From Flavobacterium soyae (GTDB lineage: Bacteria; Bacteroidota; Bacteroidia; Flavobacteriales; Flavobacteriaceae): a stretch of 64,000 bases of DNA. The notes below the pieces were generated by a model, which was not told where the DNA came from, made no database searches, and saw only the letters and a list, made by a program, of their open reading frames with translations. Position numbers and translations under genes: made by a program. Shown here piece by piece: positions 25,037 to 33,274 of the stretch (position 1 is its first letter; every line of letters starts with the position of its first letter). The DNA is taken from positions 1-64,000 of the forward strand of contig NZ_JAJQXA010000002.1 in the NCBI RefSeq assembly GCF_021245985.1. The letters are read 5' to 3'.

Positions 25037-26812
25037 ATGTCTGAACAAACAAAATCACAAGAAGAGTTTTTAGCGAATTTTAACTGGCATAACTTCCAAG
25101 AAGGAATTGATGCTGTTGACGAGAAAAACTTACAAGAATTCGAAGAACTAGTATCTAAAACTTTTATCGCTACAGATCAGGAAGAAGTAGTTGAAGGTGT
25201 AGTTGTTAGAATTACAGATAGAGACGTTATCGTTGATATCAACGCAAAATCGGAAGGTGTTATTTCTTTAAACGAATTCCGTTACAACCCAAACTTAAAA
25301 GTGGGTGACAAAGTAGAAGTATTAATTGATATCCGTGAGGATAAAACAGGTCAATTAGTATTATCTCACAGAAAAGCTCGTACTATTAAATCATGGGATA
25401 GAGTTATTGCTGCAAACGAAACAGGTGAAATCGTTAATGGTTTTGTAAAATGCAGAACTAAAGGCGGTATGATCGTTGACGTTTTTGGTATTGAAGCTTT
25501 CTTACCAGGTTCTCAAATTGACGTTAAGCCAATTAGAGACTACGATGTATATGTAAACAAAATGATGGAATTCAAAGTGGTAAAAATTAACCACGAATTC
25601 AAAAACGTTGTTGTATCTCATAAAGCGCTTATCGAGGCTGATATTGAAGTACAGAAAAAAGAAATCATCGGTCAATTACAAAAAGGACAAGTATTAGAAG
25701 GTGTTGTTAAAAACATTACTTCTTATGGTGTGTTCATTGACTTAGGTGGTGTTGACGGATTAATTCACATTACTGACCTTTCTTGGAGCAGAATTAACCA
25801 CCCAAGTGAAGTTCTTGAATTAGACCAAAAATTAAACGTTGTAATCCTTGATTTCGATGATGAGAAAACAAGAATTCAATTAGGATTGAAACAATTAAAC
25901 GCTCACCCATGGGATGCTTTAGATGCTAATTTAACAATTGGTGATAAAGTAAAAGGTAAAGTAGTTGTAATCGCTGATTATGGTGCATTTATCGAAGTTG
26001 CTGAAGGTGTTGAAGGTTTAATCCACGTTTCTGAAATGTCATGGTCAACTCACTTACGTTCTGCTCAGGACTTCGTGAAAGTTGGAGATGTTGTTGAGGC
26101 TGTTATCTTAACTCTTGACAGAGATGATCGTAAGATGTCATTAGGTATCAAACAATTAACTCAAGATCCATGGACTGACATTACTGCTAAATACCCAGTA
26201 GGTTCTAAACATACAGGTATCGTTAGAAACTTTACAAACTTTGGAATTTTCGTAGAATTAGAAGAAGGAATCGATGGATTAATTTACATCTCTGATCTTT
26301 CTTGGACTAAGAAAATCAAACACCCATCTGAATTTGTAAATGTTGGTGAAAAACTTGATGTAGTTGTATTAGAATTAGATGTTGAAGGACGTAAATTATC
26401 TTTAGGTCACAAACAAACTACTGCTAATCCTTGGGATCAATACGAAGATTCTTTCGCTGTAGGAACTATCCACAATGGTGAGATTTCTGAAATCGTTGAC
26501 AAAGGAGCCACTGTAGAATTCGGAGATGATATCGTTGCTTTCATTCCTACTCGTCACCTTGAAAAAGAAGACGGAAAGAAATTGAAAAAAGGTGATACTG
26601 CTGATTTCAAAGTAATCGAATTCAACAAAGAATTCAAAAGAGTAGTTGCTTCTCACACTGCTATCTTCCGTGAAGAAGAAGAGAAAAACGTGAAAGCTGC
26701 TGTTGAAAATACTGCATCTGCATCTACAAACGCACCAGCTGCGACTTTAGGTGATAACAATGACGTATTAGCTGCTCTTAAAGCTAAAATGGAAAAAACT
26801 GAGAAAAAATAA
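25037..26812 (+). CDS. rpsA: 30S ribosomal protein S1
   Basis: 591 aa. It binds mRNA on the small ribosomal subunit and helps initiation on structured or leader-poor messages. Six S1 OB-fold repeats can be followed, starting near residues 46, 133, 220, 305, 392 and 477. The strongest repeats read GVVKNITSYGVFIDLGGVDG, GKVVVIADYGAFIEVAEGVE and GIVRNFTNFGIFVELEEGID, each with the LIHIS/LIYIS motif. The C-terminal tail is Ala-rich and low complexity (TASASTNAPAATLGDNN). It has its own promoter, a long leader with a hairpin, and a strong terminator, and its codon use is the most biased in the window. Confidence 0.97.
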   Translation: MSEQTKSQEEFLANFNWHNFQEGIDAVDEKNLQEFEELVSKTFIATDQEEVVEGVVVRITDRDVIVDINAKSEGVISLNEFRYNPNLKVGDKVEVLIDIREDKTGQLVLSHRKARTIKSWDRVIAANETGEIVNGFVKCRTKGGMIVDVFGIEAFLPGSQIDVKPIRDYDVYVNKMMEFKVVKINHEFKNVVVSHKALIEADIEVQKKEIIGQLQKGQVLEGVVKNITSYGVFIDLGGVDGLIHITDLSWSRINHPSEVLELDQKLNVVILDFDDEKTRIQLGLKQLNAHPWDALDANLTIGDKVKGKVVVIADYGAFIEVAEGVEGLIHVSEMSWSTHLRSAQDFVKVGDVVEAVILTLDRDDRKMSLGIKQLTQDPWTDITAKYPVGSKHTGIVRNFTNFGIFVELEEGIDGLIYISDLSWTKKIKHPSEFVNVGEKLDVVVLELDVEGRKLSLGHKQTTANPWDQYEDSFAVGTIHNGEISEIVDKGATVEFGDDIVAFIPTRHLEKEDGKKLKKGDTADFKVIEFNKEFKRVVASHTAIFREEEEKNVKAAVENTASASTNAPAATLGDNNDVLAALKAKMEKTEKK

Positions 26813-26834
26813 TTCTTAGATTTTTTATAAATAG

Positions 26835-26865
26835 AAAGTCCCACAGAAATGTGGGACTTTTTTTG
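26835..26865 (+). terminator. Terminator after rpsA
   Basis: AAAGTCCCACA and TGTGGGACTTT form a perfect 11-bp stem with a GAAA loop and a T run. Confidence 0.92.
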
Positions 26866-26884
26866 TTCTTTTTGTTTTATGTTT

Positions 26885-26952
26885 GTCAGTTCGAGTCTCC
26901 AAAATTTTGAAAGAGAACTTGTATGCATTTCGACTTCGCTCAATGTGACAAT
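26885..26952. repeat. Variant of the TTCGACTTCGCTCA inverted repeat
   Basis: It runs from TGTCAGTTCGAG to CTTCGCTCAATGTGACA with diverged inner arms. It belongs to the same dispersed family as 24647-24714 but has only outer-arm complementarity. Confidence 0.6.
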
Positions 26953-26984
26953 AAAGGACTTCTTTCTGTAATTTATCTTATAAT

Positions 26985-27524
26985 TTATTTTGAAGCTAAT
27001 AATTTAGCTTCTTCGGGAGTAAAATCATTTACAATTGCATAAGTGTCGATTTTAGCAATTGCCATTTCATCTAAAATATCAATCAAATTTTTAAAATTGC
27101 ATTTTTTGCTGGGTTTTATTATTACAATTGGACCACGATTTGATCTTCCTGATTGGGCCAATCTTTCTCTAATAATTCCAGTTTTAATTCCTAATTCTTT
27201 TCGAATTCCATTTCTACCATAATTCAAAATTTTTGGGTTTTCTTCTAGGTAAAATAAAAGTCCAGAATAGGTAACAATTTTATCATTTTCATCAAGCAAA
27301 ATAGTTATTAATCGATCATCTATTCCCACACCGCATCTAATTACATGACCCCATTCTTCTTCGGAATATTTCGCTGGTAAAGTCAAATCCATAACTTTTG
27401 GTTTAGACAATTCACCAACGAGCATGAAAAATATAATCAGCAAAAAAGAAACACTGACCATTGCAGTTAAATCTACTCGAGAACTTAATTTTTTACTTCT
27501 TACTTTTTTAGGTAAATTTTGCAT
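26985..27524 (-). CDS. ExbD/TolR-type biopolymer transport protein
   Basis: 179 aa. The short cytoplasmic N terminus SSRVDLTAMVSVSFLLIIFF holds the single transmembrane helix with the conserved Asp (VDLT) needed for proton coupling in ExbD/TolR. The periplasmic part starts LSKPKVMDLTLP and ends in a globular domain (IVIIKPSKKCNFKNLIDILDEM). ExbD normally works with ExbB and TonB to energise outer-membrane transport. No exbB or tonB is next to it, so it either joins a complex encoded elsewhere or serves a specialised one. Confidence 0.85.
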   Translation of the reverse strand: MQNLPKKVRSKKLSSRVDLTAMVSVSFLLIIFFMLVGELSKPKVMDLTLPAKYSEEEWGHVIRCGVGIDDRLITILLDENDKIVTYSGLLFYLEENPKILNYGRNGIRKELGIKTGIIRERLAQSGRSNRGPIVIIKPSKKCNFKNLIDILDEMAIAKIDTYAIVNDFTPEEAKLLASK

Positions 27525-27642
27525 AATAGATCATTTTATTTCTAATAAATAGTAATTATATTGAAATAAAATAAACTTTAAGATGAATATTTTTTATATA
27601 AATAATGGATGTGTTTTTACTGCATTAAGGGTGAAAATCAAT

Positions 27643-28488
27643 TTATCTTTTGGCTGTTAAAGTACTTCCCGCAGAAGCAATTACAACACACACAACTGCC
27701 AAAATCTCATAAAAGTTTAAGCTTTCCTGTAGAAAGATAAACGCGCAGACAGAAGCCGCAGCCGGCTCCAGGCTCATTAAAATACTAAATGTACGGGGAG
27801 GAAGCTGACCCAAAGCTTTCATTTCTAAAGTAAAAGGAATTGCACTTGATAAAAGGGCAAGAGCAACACCCATTCCGAAGAGTTTTGGAGTTAGGTTTGC
27901 TAATCCGTTTTCGAGGAATCCGAAAGGTAAAATCAAGATTGCTGCAAATAGCATTCCGGTTGAAACAGCCTGACCACTATTCATTATTTTTGAAATCTTG
28001 CCGCCTAAAACTATATATGCTGCCCAAAGTGCACCGGCCAAAAGAGCAGATATAACTCCTAAAATATCTAGGCGATCGTTTGTCCATGGCGCTATTAAAA
28101 CAATTCCCATTGCGGCAAGCAAAACCCAGCAATAATCTACCAAACGTCTTGAGCCTATAATTGCTACCAATAATGGACCGATAAACTCTAAAGTTACTGC
28201 CAAACCAATTGGAATTCTTTCTATTGCAAAATAAAAAATCAAATTCATTGCCCCCAATGACAAACCGTACGGAGTTACAATTTTCCATTGATCTGCCGTT
28301 ATTGCTCTTAGATTTGGCCTGTAAGCCAATAATAAAATTAGTGCTGAAATACCAATACGTATAGATGCTGTTCCTGCCGCTCCAATTGCAGGGAAAAGTG
28401 TTTTTGCAATCGCAGCACCGCATTGTACACTAATAATCGCCAATAAAACTGCAGGAACAGGAGGAAGGTTGAATTCTTTATTTTTCAT
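27643..28488 (-). CDS. rhtA: EamA/DMT transporter, RhtA-like exporter
   Basis: 281 aa with ten membrane helices in two EamA repeats. GLAVTLEFIGPLLVAIIGSRR and AIPFTLEMKALGQLPPRTFSILMSLEPA closely follow the E. coli RhtA pattern, an exporter of threonine and homoserine. Its codon use and the Leu/Ala/Ile-rich helices do not stand out from neighbours. The symbol rests on similarity of motifs and not on any nearby pathway gene, so substrate is uncertain. Transcribed alone; the next gene toward its start is a 46-aa protein on the same strand 72 bases away. Confidence 0.75.
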   Translation of the reverse strand: MKNKEFNLPPVPAVLLAIISVQCGAAIAKTLFPAIGAAGTASIRIGISALILLLAYRPNLRAITADQWKIVTPYGLSLGAMNLIFYFAIERIPIGLAVTLEFIGPLLVAIIGSRRLVDYCWVLLAAMGIVLIAPWTNDRLDILGVISALLAGALWAAYIVLGGKISKIMNSGQAVSTGMLFAAILILPFGFLENGLANLTPKLFGMGVALALLSSAIPFTLEMKALGQLPPRTFSILMSLEPAAASVCAFIFLQESLNFYEILAVVCVVIASAGSTLTAKR

Positions 28489-28559
28489 AAATGTAATATT
28501 GCAGAGAATAAAAACTATTATTTTCTGCTGTCTAAAACAAAAGTATTTTTAATTGATTA

Positions 28560-28700
28560 TTATCCTAAAGCTCGTTTAGTAACATAAGCGCGATAGCCAA
28601 TGACCGCCATTTGCCATTTTTTTGCTTTAGTAATATCTAAGCCTTGTTTTGTAAAACTTGGCAGAAGAATTTTATTTAGTTTGGCTAAAATTTTATACAT
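28560..28700 (-). CDS. 46-aa conserved flavobacterial small protein
   Basis: A 46-residue product starting MYKILAKLNKILLPSFTKQG and ending GYRAYVTKRALG, very basic (about 10 Lys/Arg). Proteins of this size and pattern are widespread in flavobacteria and are often labelled SsrA-binding protein in databases, although they are far shorter than SmpB and lack its fold; that label looks unreliable. The reading frame is intact. Function is unknown. It lies between the rhtA-like gene and a bidirectional hairpin terminator. Confidence 0.75.
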   Translation of the reverse strand: MYKILAKLNKILLPSFTKQGLDITKAKKWQMAVIGYRAYVTKRALG

Positions 28701-28726
28701 GGCAGATTTATTTTTTCAAAGATATA

Positions 28727-28759
28727 AAAAAAGACTTTGTTACTCACAAAGTCTTTTTT
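28727..28759 (-). terminator. Terminator of the BlaI/M56 operon
   Basis: AAAAAAGACTTTGT and ACAAAGTCTTTTTT form a perfect 14-bp stem with a TACTC loop. It has A and T runs on both sides and so could work both ways. It lies 43 bases beyond the stop of the last M56 gene. Confidence 0.85.
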
Positions 28760-28801
28760 AGCTTTCAAAAATATAATTGATTTTATTGATTGAAGAGGTG
28801 T

Positions 28802-30628
28802 TTAGGATTTTTTATTATTTTCCTTTTCCCATTTTTTTAAATCTTTTTCACGTTGTTTCATGTCTTTCTCAAACTGCTTCATATCTTTTTCATGCTGCTT
28901 CATGTCAAGTTGATGCTGTCTCATATCGTTTTCATATTGCTTTATGCTTCTTTCGTATTCTTTAGAATCTCTGCCATATTTAATTTGTACATCCTGATTG
29001 AATTTTTCCATATCAAAATTGAATTTTTCCATTGCAATTTCATACTTCTCCATTTGTTTTTCAAAAATGGCTTCTCTTTGAGACATAATGTCTTCAATTT
29101 GTTTTTCGTAAGCAGAAAGATCTGGTTCAAAAGCTTCCATCTTTTTTTCAAACTCAGCCATGTCTTTTTCAAATTTAGCCCAAGCTGCTTTATCTTTTGG
29201 GCTTGCCGGAGCAACTGGCGGTTTTGGCATTTTAGACATATCAATAACTGGTGCAGGAGGCATTGGTCCTGTTGGGAAAACCGGAGCAATTGGTGCAGCA
29301 GGCGGAGCAGGAGGAACTGGCGAAGAACGGTCTTCTGGATTAGCATCAGAATCAAAGTTTCTTACTGCAATATCGCGATTTTGAATTACTACTGGGTGAT
29401 CTATTTGGTCATCAGTAACTAAACTCACACTTTTTGTACCTTCTTCATCTTTATCGATTACAATACTACAGTCTTTTAATGCTTTAGTACTGTTCATTTC
29501 AATAACCTGCACTTTACCACTTTCTTTAACAACTTCAATTTTAATAGCAATTAGTTCATTATCTCTGTTTCTCTTTGCATTTGAGATTTCTAAATCAACG
29601 TTATGTTCAGATTTTAGTTTCGCAGTTAAATCTTTTAATTCCTGATCTGTAGTCGATTTTGTAATTTTATAAACTTCACCATCCTGAATGATAGAGGCCA
29701 AAGCGGCTTTTTCGGTTTTTTCTTTAAGTTCTTTTTTCTCCTGCGCTATTGTTTTAATTTGAAACAAGAGAACAAATGCTCCAAGTGCCGGAATTATGGC
29801 GTAATATTTCCAGTAATTCCATTTTTTTGATTGATTTTTGTTTAACATAACAATTCGTTTTTTGATTAATGATTGATAGAAATGATTGGTGATTGCAACA
29901 CATGTTTCATGTGTTGTTATTTTTAAGAGTGTGTATTGATACGCTTTTTTGTCTGATATTTTTTTGGCAGCCTCATTATCTGCAATGAATTCTAAATTTT
30001 GAAGAATTGCTTTTTTATAAAGCCAGATAATTGGGTTGAACCAAAATAGGATGCAGAAAATTCTGGAAATTATTACGTCAACTGTATGATGTTGATCGCT
30101 GTGTACTTTTTCGTGTTCTAAAATACTTTCTAATTCAGACTCGCTGTACATTGATGAGTTGTACACGATATAATCAAAATAAGAAAATGGGGCAATGTTT
30201 TCTTCGATATCTACGAATTTGAAATCGGCCTGCTGTTCTACTTTTTTTCCTTTTAAAACCGAATTCAGACTATAAAAATCAATTCCGAATTTTATCATAA
30301 AAGCAGCAAACCCAAGCGCGTAAATACCTAATGAAACTAGATTCCAGTTTATTTCAAAAGATTCTTCTTCTGCAATTTGCGGATGATAATTTGGAATGTA
30401 GTGATAGTTCACAGCTGGCGCATAATCAACCGGAACCGGAACGGGATCAATCCAAACTATTTTTGTGTACACAACAAACGGCAAAACAATTGATGTTATC
30501 AAACCGGCAAGTAAAAACCATCTGCTGCTATTAAAGAAAGTCTCTTTTCGCAGTAAAAAAAAGTATGCAAAATAAAACAAAGCGATTAAACCACTTGATT
30601 TGACGATAAAAATGAAAAGTGCTTCCAT
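28802..30628 (-). CDS. M56 (BlaR1-type) sensor peptidase with Pro-rich and coiled-coil tail
   Basis: 608 aa. The N-terminal membrane part has helices near 5-20, 38-55 and 100-120, another after the zinc site and one near 280-300. The zinc peptidase motif HEKVH sits in LEHEKVHSDQHHTVDV (near residue 170), with the third ligand likely in LEFIADNEAAKK. In BlaR1-type proteins the protease, once triggered, removes the partner BlaI repressor. The periplasmic tail is unusual: a mixed domain, a proline-rich stretch (PVPPAPPAAPIAPVFP), then about 160 residues of charged helix with heptad-like EKDMKQ repeats (DMKQFEKDMKQREKDLKKW). It is the last gene of the duplicated BlaI/M56 operon. Confidence 0.88.
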   Translation of the reverse strand: MEALFIFIVKSSGLIALFYFAYFFLLRKETFFNSSRWFLLAGLITSIVLPFVVYTKIVWIDPVPVPVDYAPAVNYHYIPNYHPQIAEEESFEINWNLVSLGIYALGFAAFMIKFGIDFYSLNSVLKGKKVEQQADFKFVDIEENIAPFSYFDYIVYNSSMYSESELESILEHEKVHSDQHHTVDVIISRIFCILFWFNPIIWLYKKAILQNLEFIADNEAAKKISDKKAYQYTLLKITTHETCVAITNHFYQSLIKKRIVMLNKNQSKKWNYWKYYAIIPALGAFVLLFQIKTIAQEKKELKEKTEKAALASIIQDGEVYKITKSTTDQELKDLTAKLKSEHNVDLEISNAKRNRDNELIAIKIEVVKESGKVQVIEMNSTKALKDCSIVIDKDEEGTKSVSLVTDDQIDHPVVIQNRDIAVRNFDSDANPEDRSSPVPPAPPAAPIAPVFPTGPMPPAPVIDMSKMPKPPVAPASPKDKAAWAKFEKDMAEFEKKMEAFEPDLSAYEKQIEDIMSQREAIFEKQMEKYEIAMEKFNFDMEKFNQDVQIKYGRDSKEYERSIKQYENDMRQHQLDMKQHEKDMKQFEKDMKQREKDLKKWEKENNKKS

Positions 30629-30648
30629 AATGATTTATTTTCTTTGGT

Positions 30649-31017
30649 TTACTTTTTTTCGTTTGGATTTTCAATCATAGCCAGAATTTCGCGTAATTCA
30701 TCTGCCGATATTTTTTCTTCTTTGGCAAAAAACGAAACCATATTTTTATAAGAGCTGTTGAAATAATTATCAATGGCTGTATTCATATACTTTTTACTGT
30801 AGGCTTCAAGAGTTACGGCCGGATAATATTGATACGTGTTTCCAAAAGCATTATGCGCCACAAAACCTTTTTCCTCCAGATTTCGAACTATAGTCGAAAG
30901 TGTATTATAATGCGGCTGATCTTCTGTGATTTCAGCCTGAATCTCTTTTACGAATGCTTTTTTGAGCTTCCATAAAATGTGCATTATTTCTTCTTCTTTG
31001 TTGGTTAGTTTTTGCAT
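30649..31017 (-). CDS. BlaI/MecI/CopY family repressor, copy 1
   Basis: 122 aa, family length. The winged-helix N-terminal domain is MQKLTNKEEEIMHILWKLKK with recognition helix YNTLSTIVRNLEEKGFV. The C-terminal helices mediate dimerisation. It differs from the second copy at only seven positions (for example H13/Q13 and A67/T67). The DNA-recognition helices are identical, so both bind the same operators. It starts 32 bases after the stop of the upstream M56 gene, and no operator array is seen in that gap; it is therefore probably transcribed from the promoter before copy 2. Confidence 0.92.
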   Translation of the reverse strand: MQKLTNKEEEIMHILWKLKKAFVKEIQAEITEDQPHYNTLSTIVRNLEEKGFVAHNAFGNTYQYYPAVTLEAYSKKYMNTAIDNYFNSSYKNMVSFFAKEEKISADELREILAMIENPNEKK

Positions 31018-31049
31018 TTTTAGATTTTTAAAAAATTAGAAACGATTTT

Positions 31050-32708
31050 TTAATCACGAGTTTCGATCTCAATTACGCCGTTTGCGCCTTTTTCGCCGTA
31101 TTTAGCTATCGCCTCAACTCCTTTGTAAACACTTACAGATTCAATTTTTTTTGTATCAATATCATTAACATCAAAACTGCGGGGCATTTCTTTTCCGTCA
31201 ACAATTACAAGACTTTCTAATACTTTGTTAGCGGCTTTTGTTTCGTTCGAAATGGCAATAACAGAACCATTGGTGGTCGTAATTACTTTAGTATTAGTCT
31301 TGTTATCTGTATCAATAGTTACAGTAGTGCTAATATTTGTGTTAGCATTACTATTAGTTTTTGTACTAGTATTAGTATTATCGTTAACATTGGTATCAAT
31401 TTTAGTGGTTAATTTTTTGCTTATTACAGTTTTTGAATCGGCATTAGTTTTACAATTATCGTTTTTAGCAGCGTTTAGTGAGCTGATTTTTTTGCTAACT
31501 GCAATTTTAGAAGTATTTGCTTCGTCAGAAGTTTGAATACCTACGTTTTTTTTGCCCTTTTTATCTGTTATTACAATTACTCCAAAATCTTTAATAGTAT
31601 GATCTCCTGCTGTTTGAATTGATTGCGCCAGCTGAGTACCATTTTTGATGGCAACTTTAATTGAAGTTAAATTGTTTTCAGCATTCCTTTTTACATCAGA
31701 AACTTCAAAATCTACATTATGAATTGATTTTAATTTTTCTTTGATTTCTTTCAGTTCTGCATCTGTAGAGTTTTTCTTGATTCTGTAAACATCCACAGAT
31801 TCTATTTCTCCGGAAACTTCTTTTACAGCCTGCTGTTTCTCTTTTGCAACTACTTCAGCCTGAAATAGCAAAACAAAAGCTCCAAGTACCGGAATTACAA
31901 CATAGTATTTCCAGGAATTTCGCCTTTTTGATTGATTTTTGTTTAACATGACAATTCGTTTTTTGATTAATGATTGATAAAAATGATTGGTAATGGCAAC
32001 ACAGCTTTCGTGTGTTGTTATTTTTAAAAGCGTGTATTGATAGGCTTTTTTATCTGATAATTTTTTAGCTGCTTCTTTATCTGCAATGAATTCTAAATTC
32101 TGGGTAATCGCTTTTTTATAAAGCCATATAACAGGATTGAACCAAAAAAGCATACAAAAAGCTCGCGATATCAAAACATCAACCGTATGATTTTGATCGC
32201 TGTGTACTTTTTCATGTTCAATTATATTCTCTAATTCTGCCGGCGTATACATTGATGAGTTGTATACGATATATTCAAAATAAGAGAAAGGAGCAATATT
32301 TTCGTTTGTATCAATGAATTTAAAATCAGCCTGCTGATGAACTTTTTTTCCTTTTAAAACAGAATTTAAACTGTAAAAATCCATTGCAAATTTTGTCAGA
32401 AAAACTAAAAGCCCAATACAATAAACAGACAGCATAACATATAGCCAATTTATTTCAAAAGTTTTGTTTTCAATATTTTGAACAAGATTTGTGTCTGAGA
32501 AATTTAAATTTGGAATAGGAGCAGGGTTTATCCAAACAACTTTAGTATAAACTACAAAAGGCAGTATAACTGAGGTAATTAAACCAGTAAGAAGGAACCA
32601 CCTGTTACTAGTAAAGAAAGTTTCTTTTCGAAGTAAAAAATAATAGGCACAGTAAAATAATGTAACTAAGCCGGCCGATTTTGCGATATAAACAAATATT
32701 GATTCCAT
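31050..32708 (-). CDS. M56 (BlaR1-type) sensor peptidase with plug-like C terminus
   Basis: 552 aa from the ATG at 32708 (MESIFVYIAKSAG aligns with MEALFIFIVKSSG of the paralogue; a frame-extending ATG three codons earlier was rejected). N-terminal membrane domain and zinc site IEHEKVHSDQNHTVDV match the paralogue closely. After a shared mixed domain it has an Asn/Thr/Asp-rich low-complexity linker (NVNDNTNTSTKTNSNANTN). The last 55 residues (VIVDGKEMPRSFDVNDID, VSVYKGVEAIAKYGEKGANG, VIEIETRD) look like the plug of SusC/RagA-type TonB receptors. That segment may sense or bind a periplasmic partner. Confidence 0.88.
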   Translation of the reverse strand: MESIFVYIAKSAGLVTLFYCAYYFLLRKETFFTSNRWFLLTGLITSVILPFVVYTKVVWINPAPIPNLNFSDTNLVQNIENKTFEINWLYVMLSVYCIGLLVFLTKFAMDFYSLNSVLKGKKVHQQADFKFIDTNENIAPFSYFEYIVYNSSMYTPAELENIIEHEKVHSDQNHTVDVLISRAFCMLFWFNPVIWLYKKAITQNLEFIADKEAAKKLSDKKAYQYTLLKITTHESCVAITNHFYQSLIKKRIVMLNKNQSKRRNSWKYYVVIPVLGAFVLLFQAEVVAKEKQQAVKEVSGEIESVDVYRIKKNSTDAELKEIKEKLKSIHNVDFEVSDVKRNAENNLTSIKVAIKNGTQLAQSIQTAGDHTIKDFGVIVITDKKGKKNVGIQTSDEANTSKIAVSKKISSLNAAKNDNCKTNADSKTVISKKLTTKIDTNVNDNTNTSTKTNSNANTNISTTVTIDTDNKTNTKVITTTNGSVIAISNETKAANKVLESLVIVDGKEMPRSFDVNDIDTKKIESVSVYKGVEAIAKYGEKGANGVIEIETRD

Positions 32709-32740
32709 AACTATCATTTTTCTTCGTTTACTTTTTGCCT

Positions 32741-33109
32741 TTATTTATTGTCTTTTGGGTTTTCGATCATAGCCAGAATTTCACGCAATTCATCTGCAGA
32801 AATTTTTTCTTCTTTAGCAAAAAACGAAACCATATTTTTATAAGAGCTGTTGAAATAATTGTCAATAGCAGTTTTCATATATTTTTTGCTGTACGCTTCA
32901 AGAGTTACTGTTGGATAATATTGATGGGTATTTCCAAAAGCATTATGCGCCACAAAACCTTTTTCTTCAAGATTTCGAACAATTGTAGAAAGCGTATTGT
33001 AATGCGGCTGGTCTTCCGTTATCTCTGCCTGAATTTCTTTTACGAATGCTTTTTTAAGCTTCCATAAAATCTGCATTATTTCTTCTTCTTTGTTGGTTAA
33101 CTTTTGCAT
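32741..33109 (-). CDS. BlaI/MecI/CopY family repressor, copy 2
   Basis: 122 aa, first gene of the four-gene operon. Same winged-helix domain and recognition helix as copy 1, about 94 percent identical over the whole length. It probably represses its own operon through the AACTA/TAGTT array lying 27-71 bases before its start codon. It ends 32 bases before the ATG of the next M56 gene. Family role: dimeric repressor, inactivated by proteolysis when the M56 partner is stimulated. The inducing signal is unknown; no beta-lactamase gene is nearby. Confidence 0.92.
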   Translation of the reverse strand: MQKLTNKEEEIMQILWKLKKAFVKEIQAEITEDQPHYNTLSTIVRNLEEKGFVAHNAFGNTHQYYPTVTLEAYSKKYMKTAIDNYFNSSYKNMVSFFAKEEKISADELREILAMIENPKDNK

Positions 33110-33126
33110 GTTTTCTAATTTTAATC

Positions 33127-33157
33127 CAAACCTACAACTATTTTTTTAGTTACGCAA
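33127..33157 (-). promoter_or_regulatory. Promoter of the BlaI/M56 operon
   Basis: On the minus strand TTG (plus 33155-33157), a 20-base spacer and TAGGTTTG (plus 33127-33134) fit TTG-N20-TAnnTTTG. The -7 box is 17 bases before the blaI start codon, so the leader is very short. The -33 box and spacer lie within the half-site array. Confidence 0.6.
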
Positions 33158-33180
33158 CTATAAATATAGTTATTTAACTA
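33136..33180. promoter_or_regulatory. Operator array of five AACTA/TAGTT half-sites
   Basis: Half-sites alternate in orientation: AACTA 33136-33140, TAGTT 33147-33151, AACTA 33156-33160, TAGTT 33167-33171, AACTA 33176-33180. Spacing is N6, N4, N6, N4, so the pattern repeats every 20 bases, about two helical turns. The middle part, AACTATAAATATAGTT (33156-33171), has 7-bp arms. It overlaps the spacer and -33 box of the promoter, the right place for a BlaI dimer to block RNA polymerase. Confidence 0.6.
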
Positions 33181-33274
33181 AAAATTTCGTTTTTAATAAA
33201 TAAAAAGCATAAAAAAGTTATTCAGAATCAAAGTTAATGATTTGAATTTTAATGATTTATCTAGTATTTAGAAA

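Noticed and set aside
28942..29355. 137-residue frame on the minus strand within the M56 gene
   Set aside because: It is a shadow of the coiled-coil repeats in another frame.
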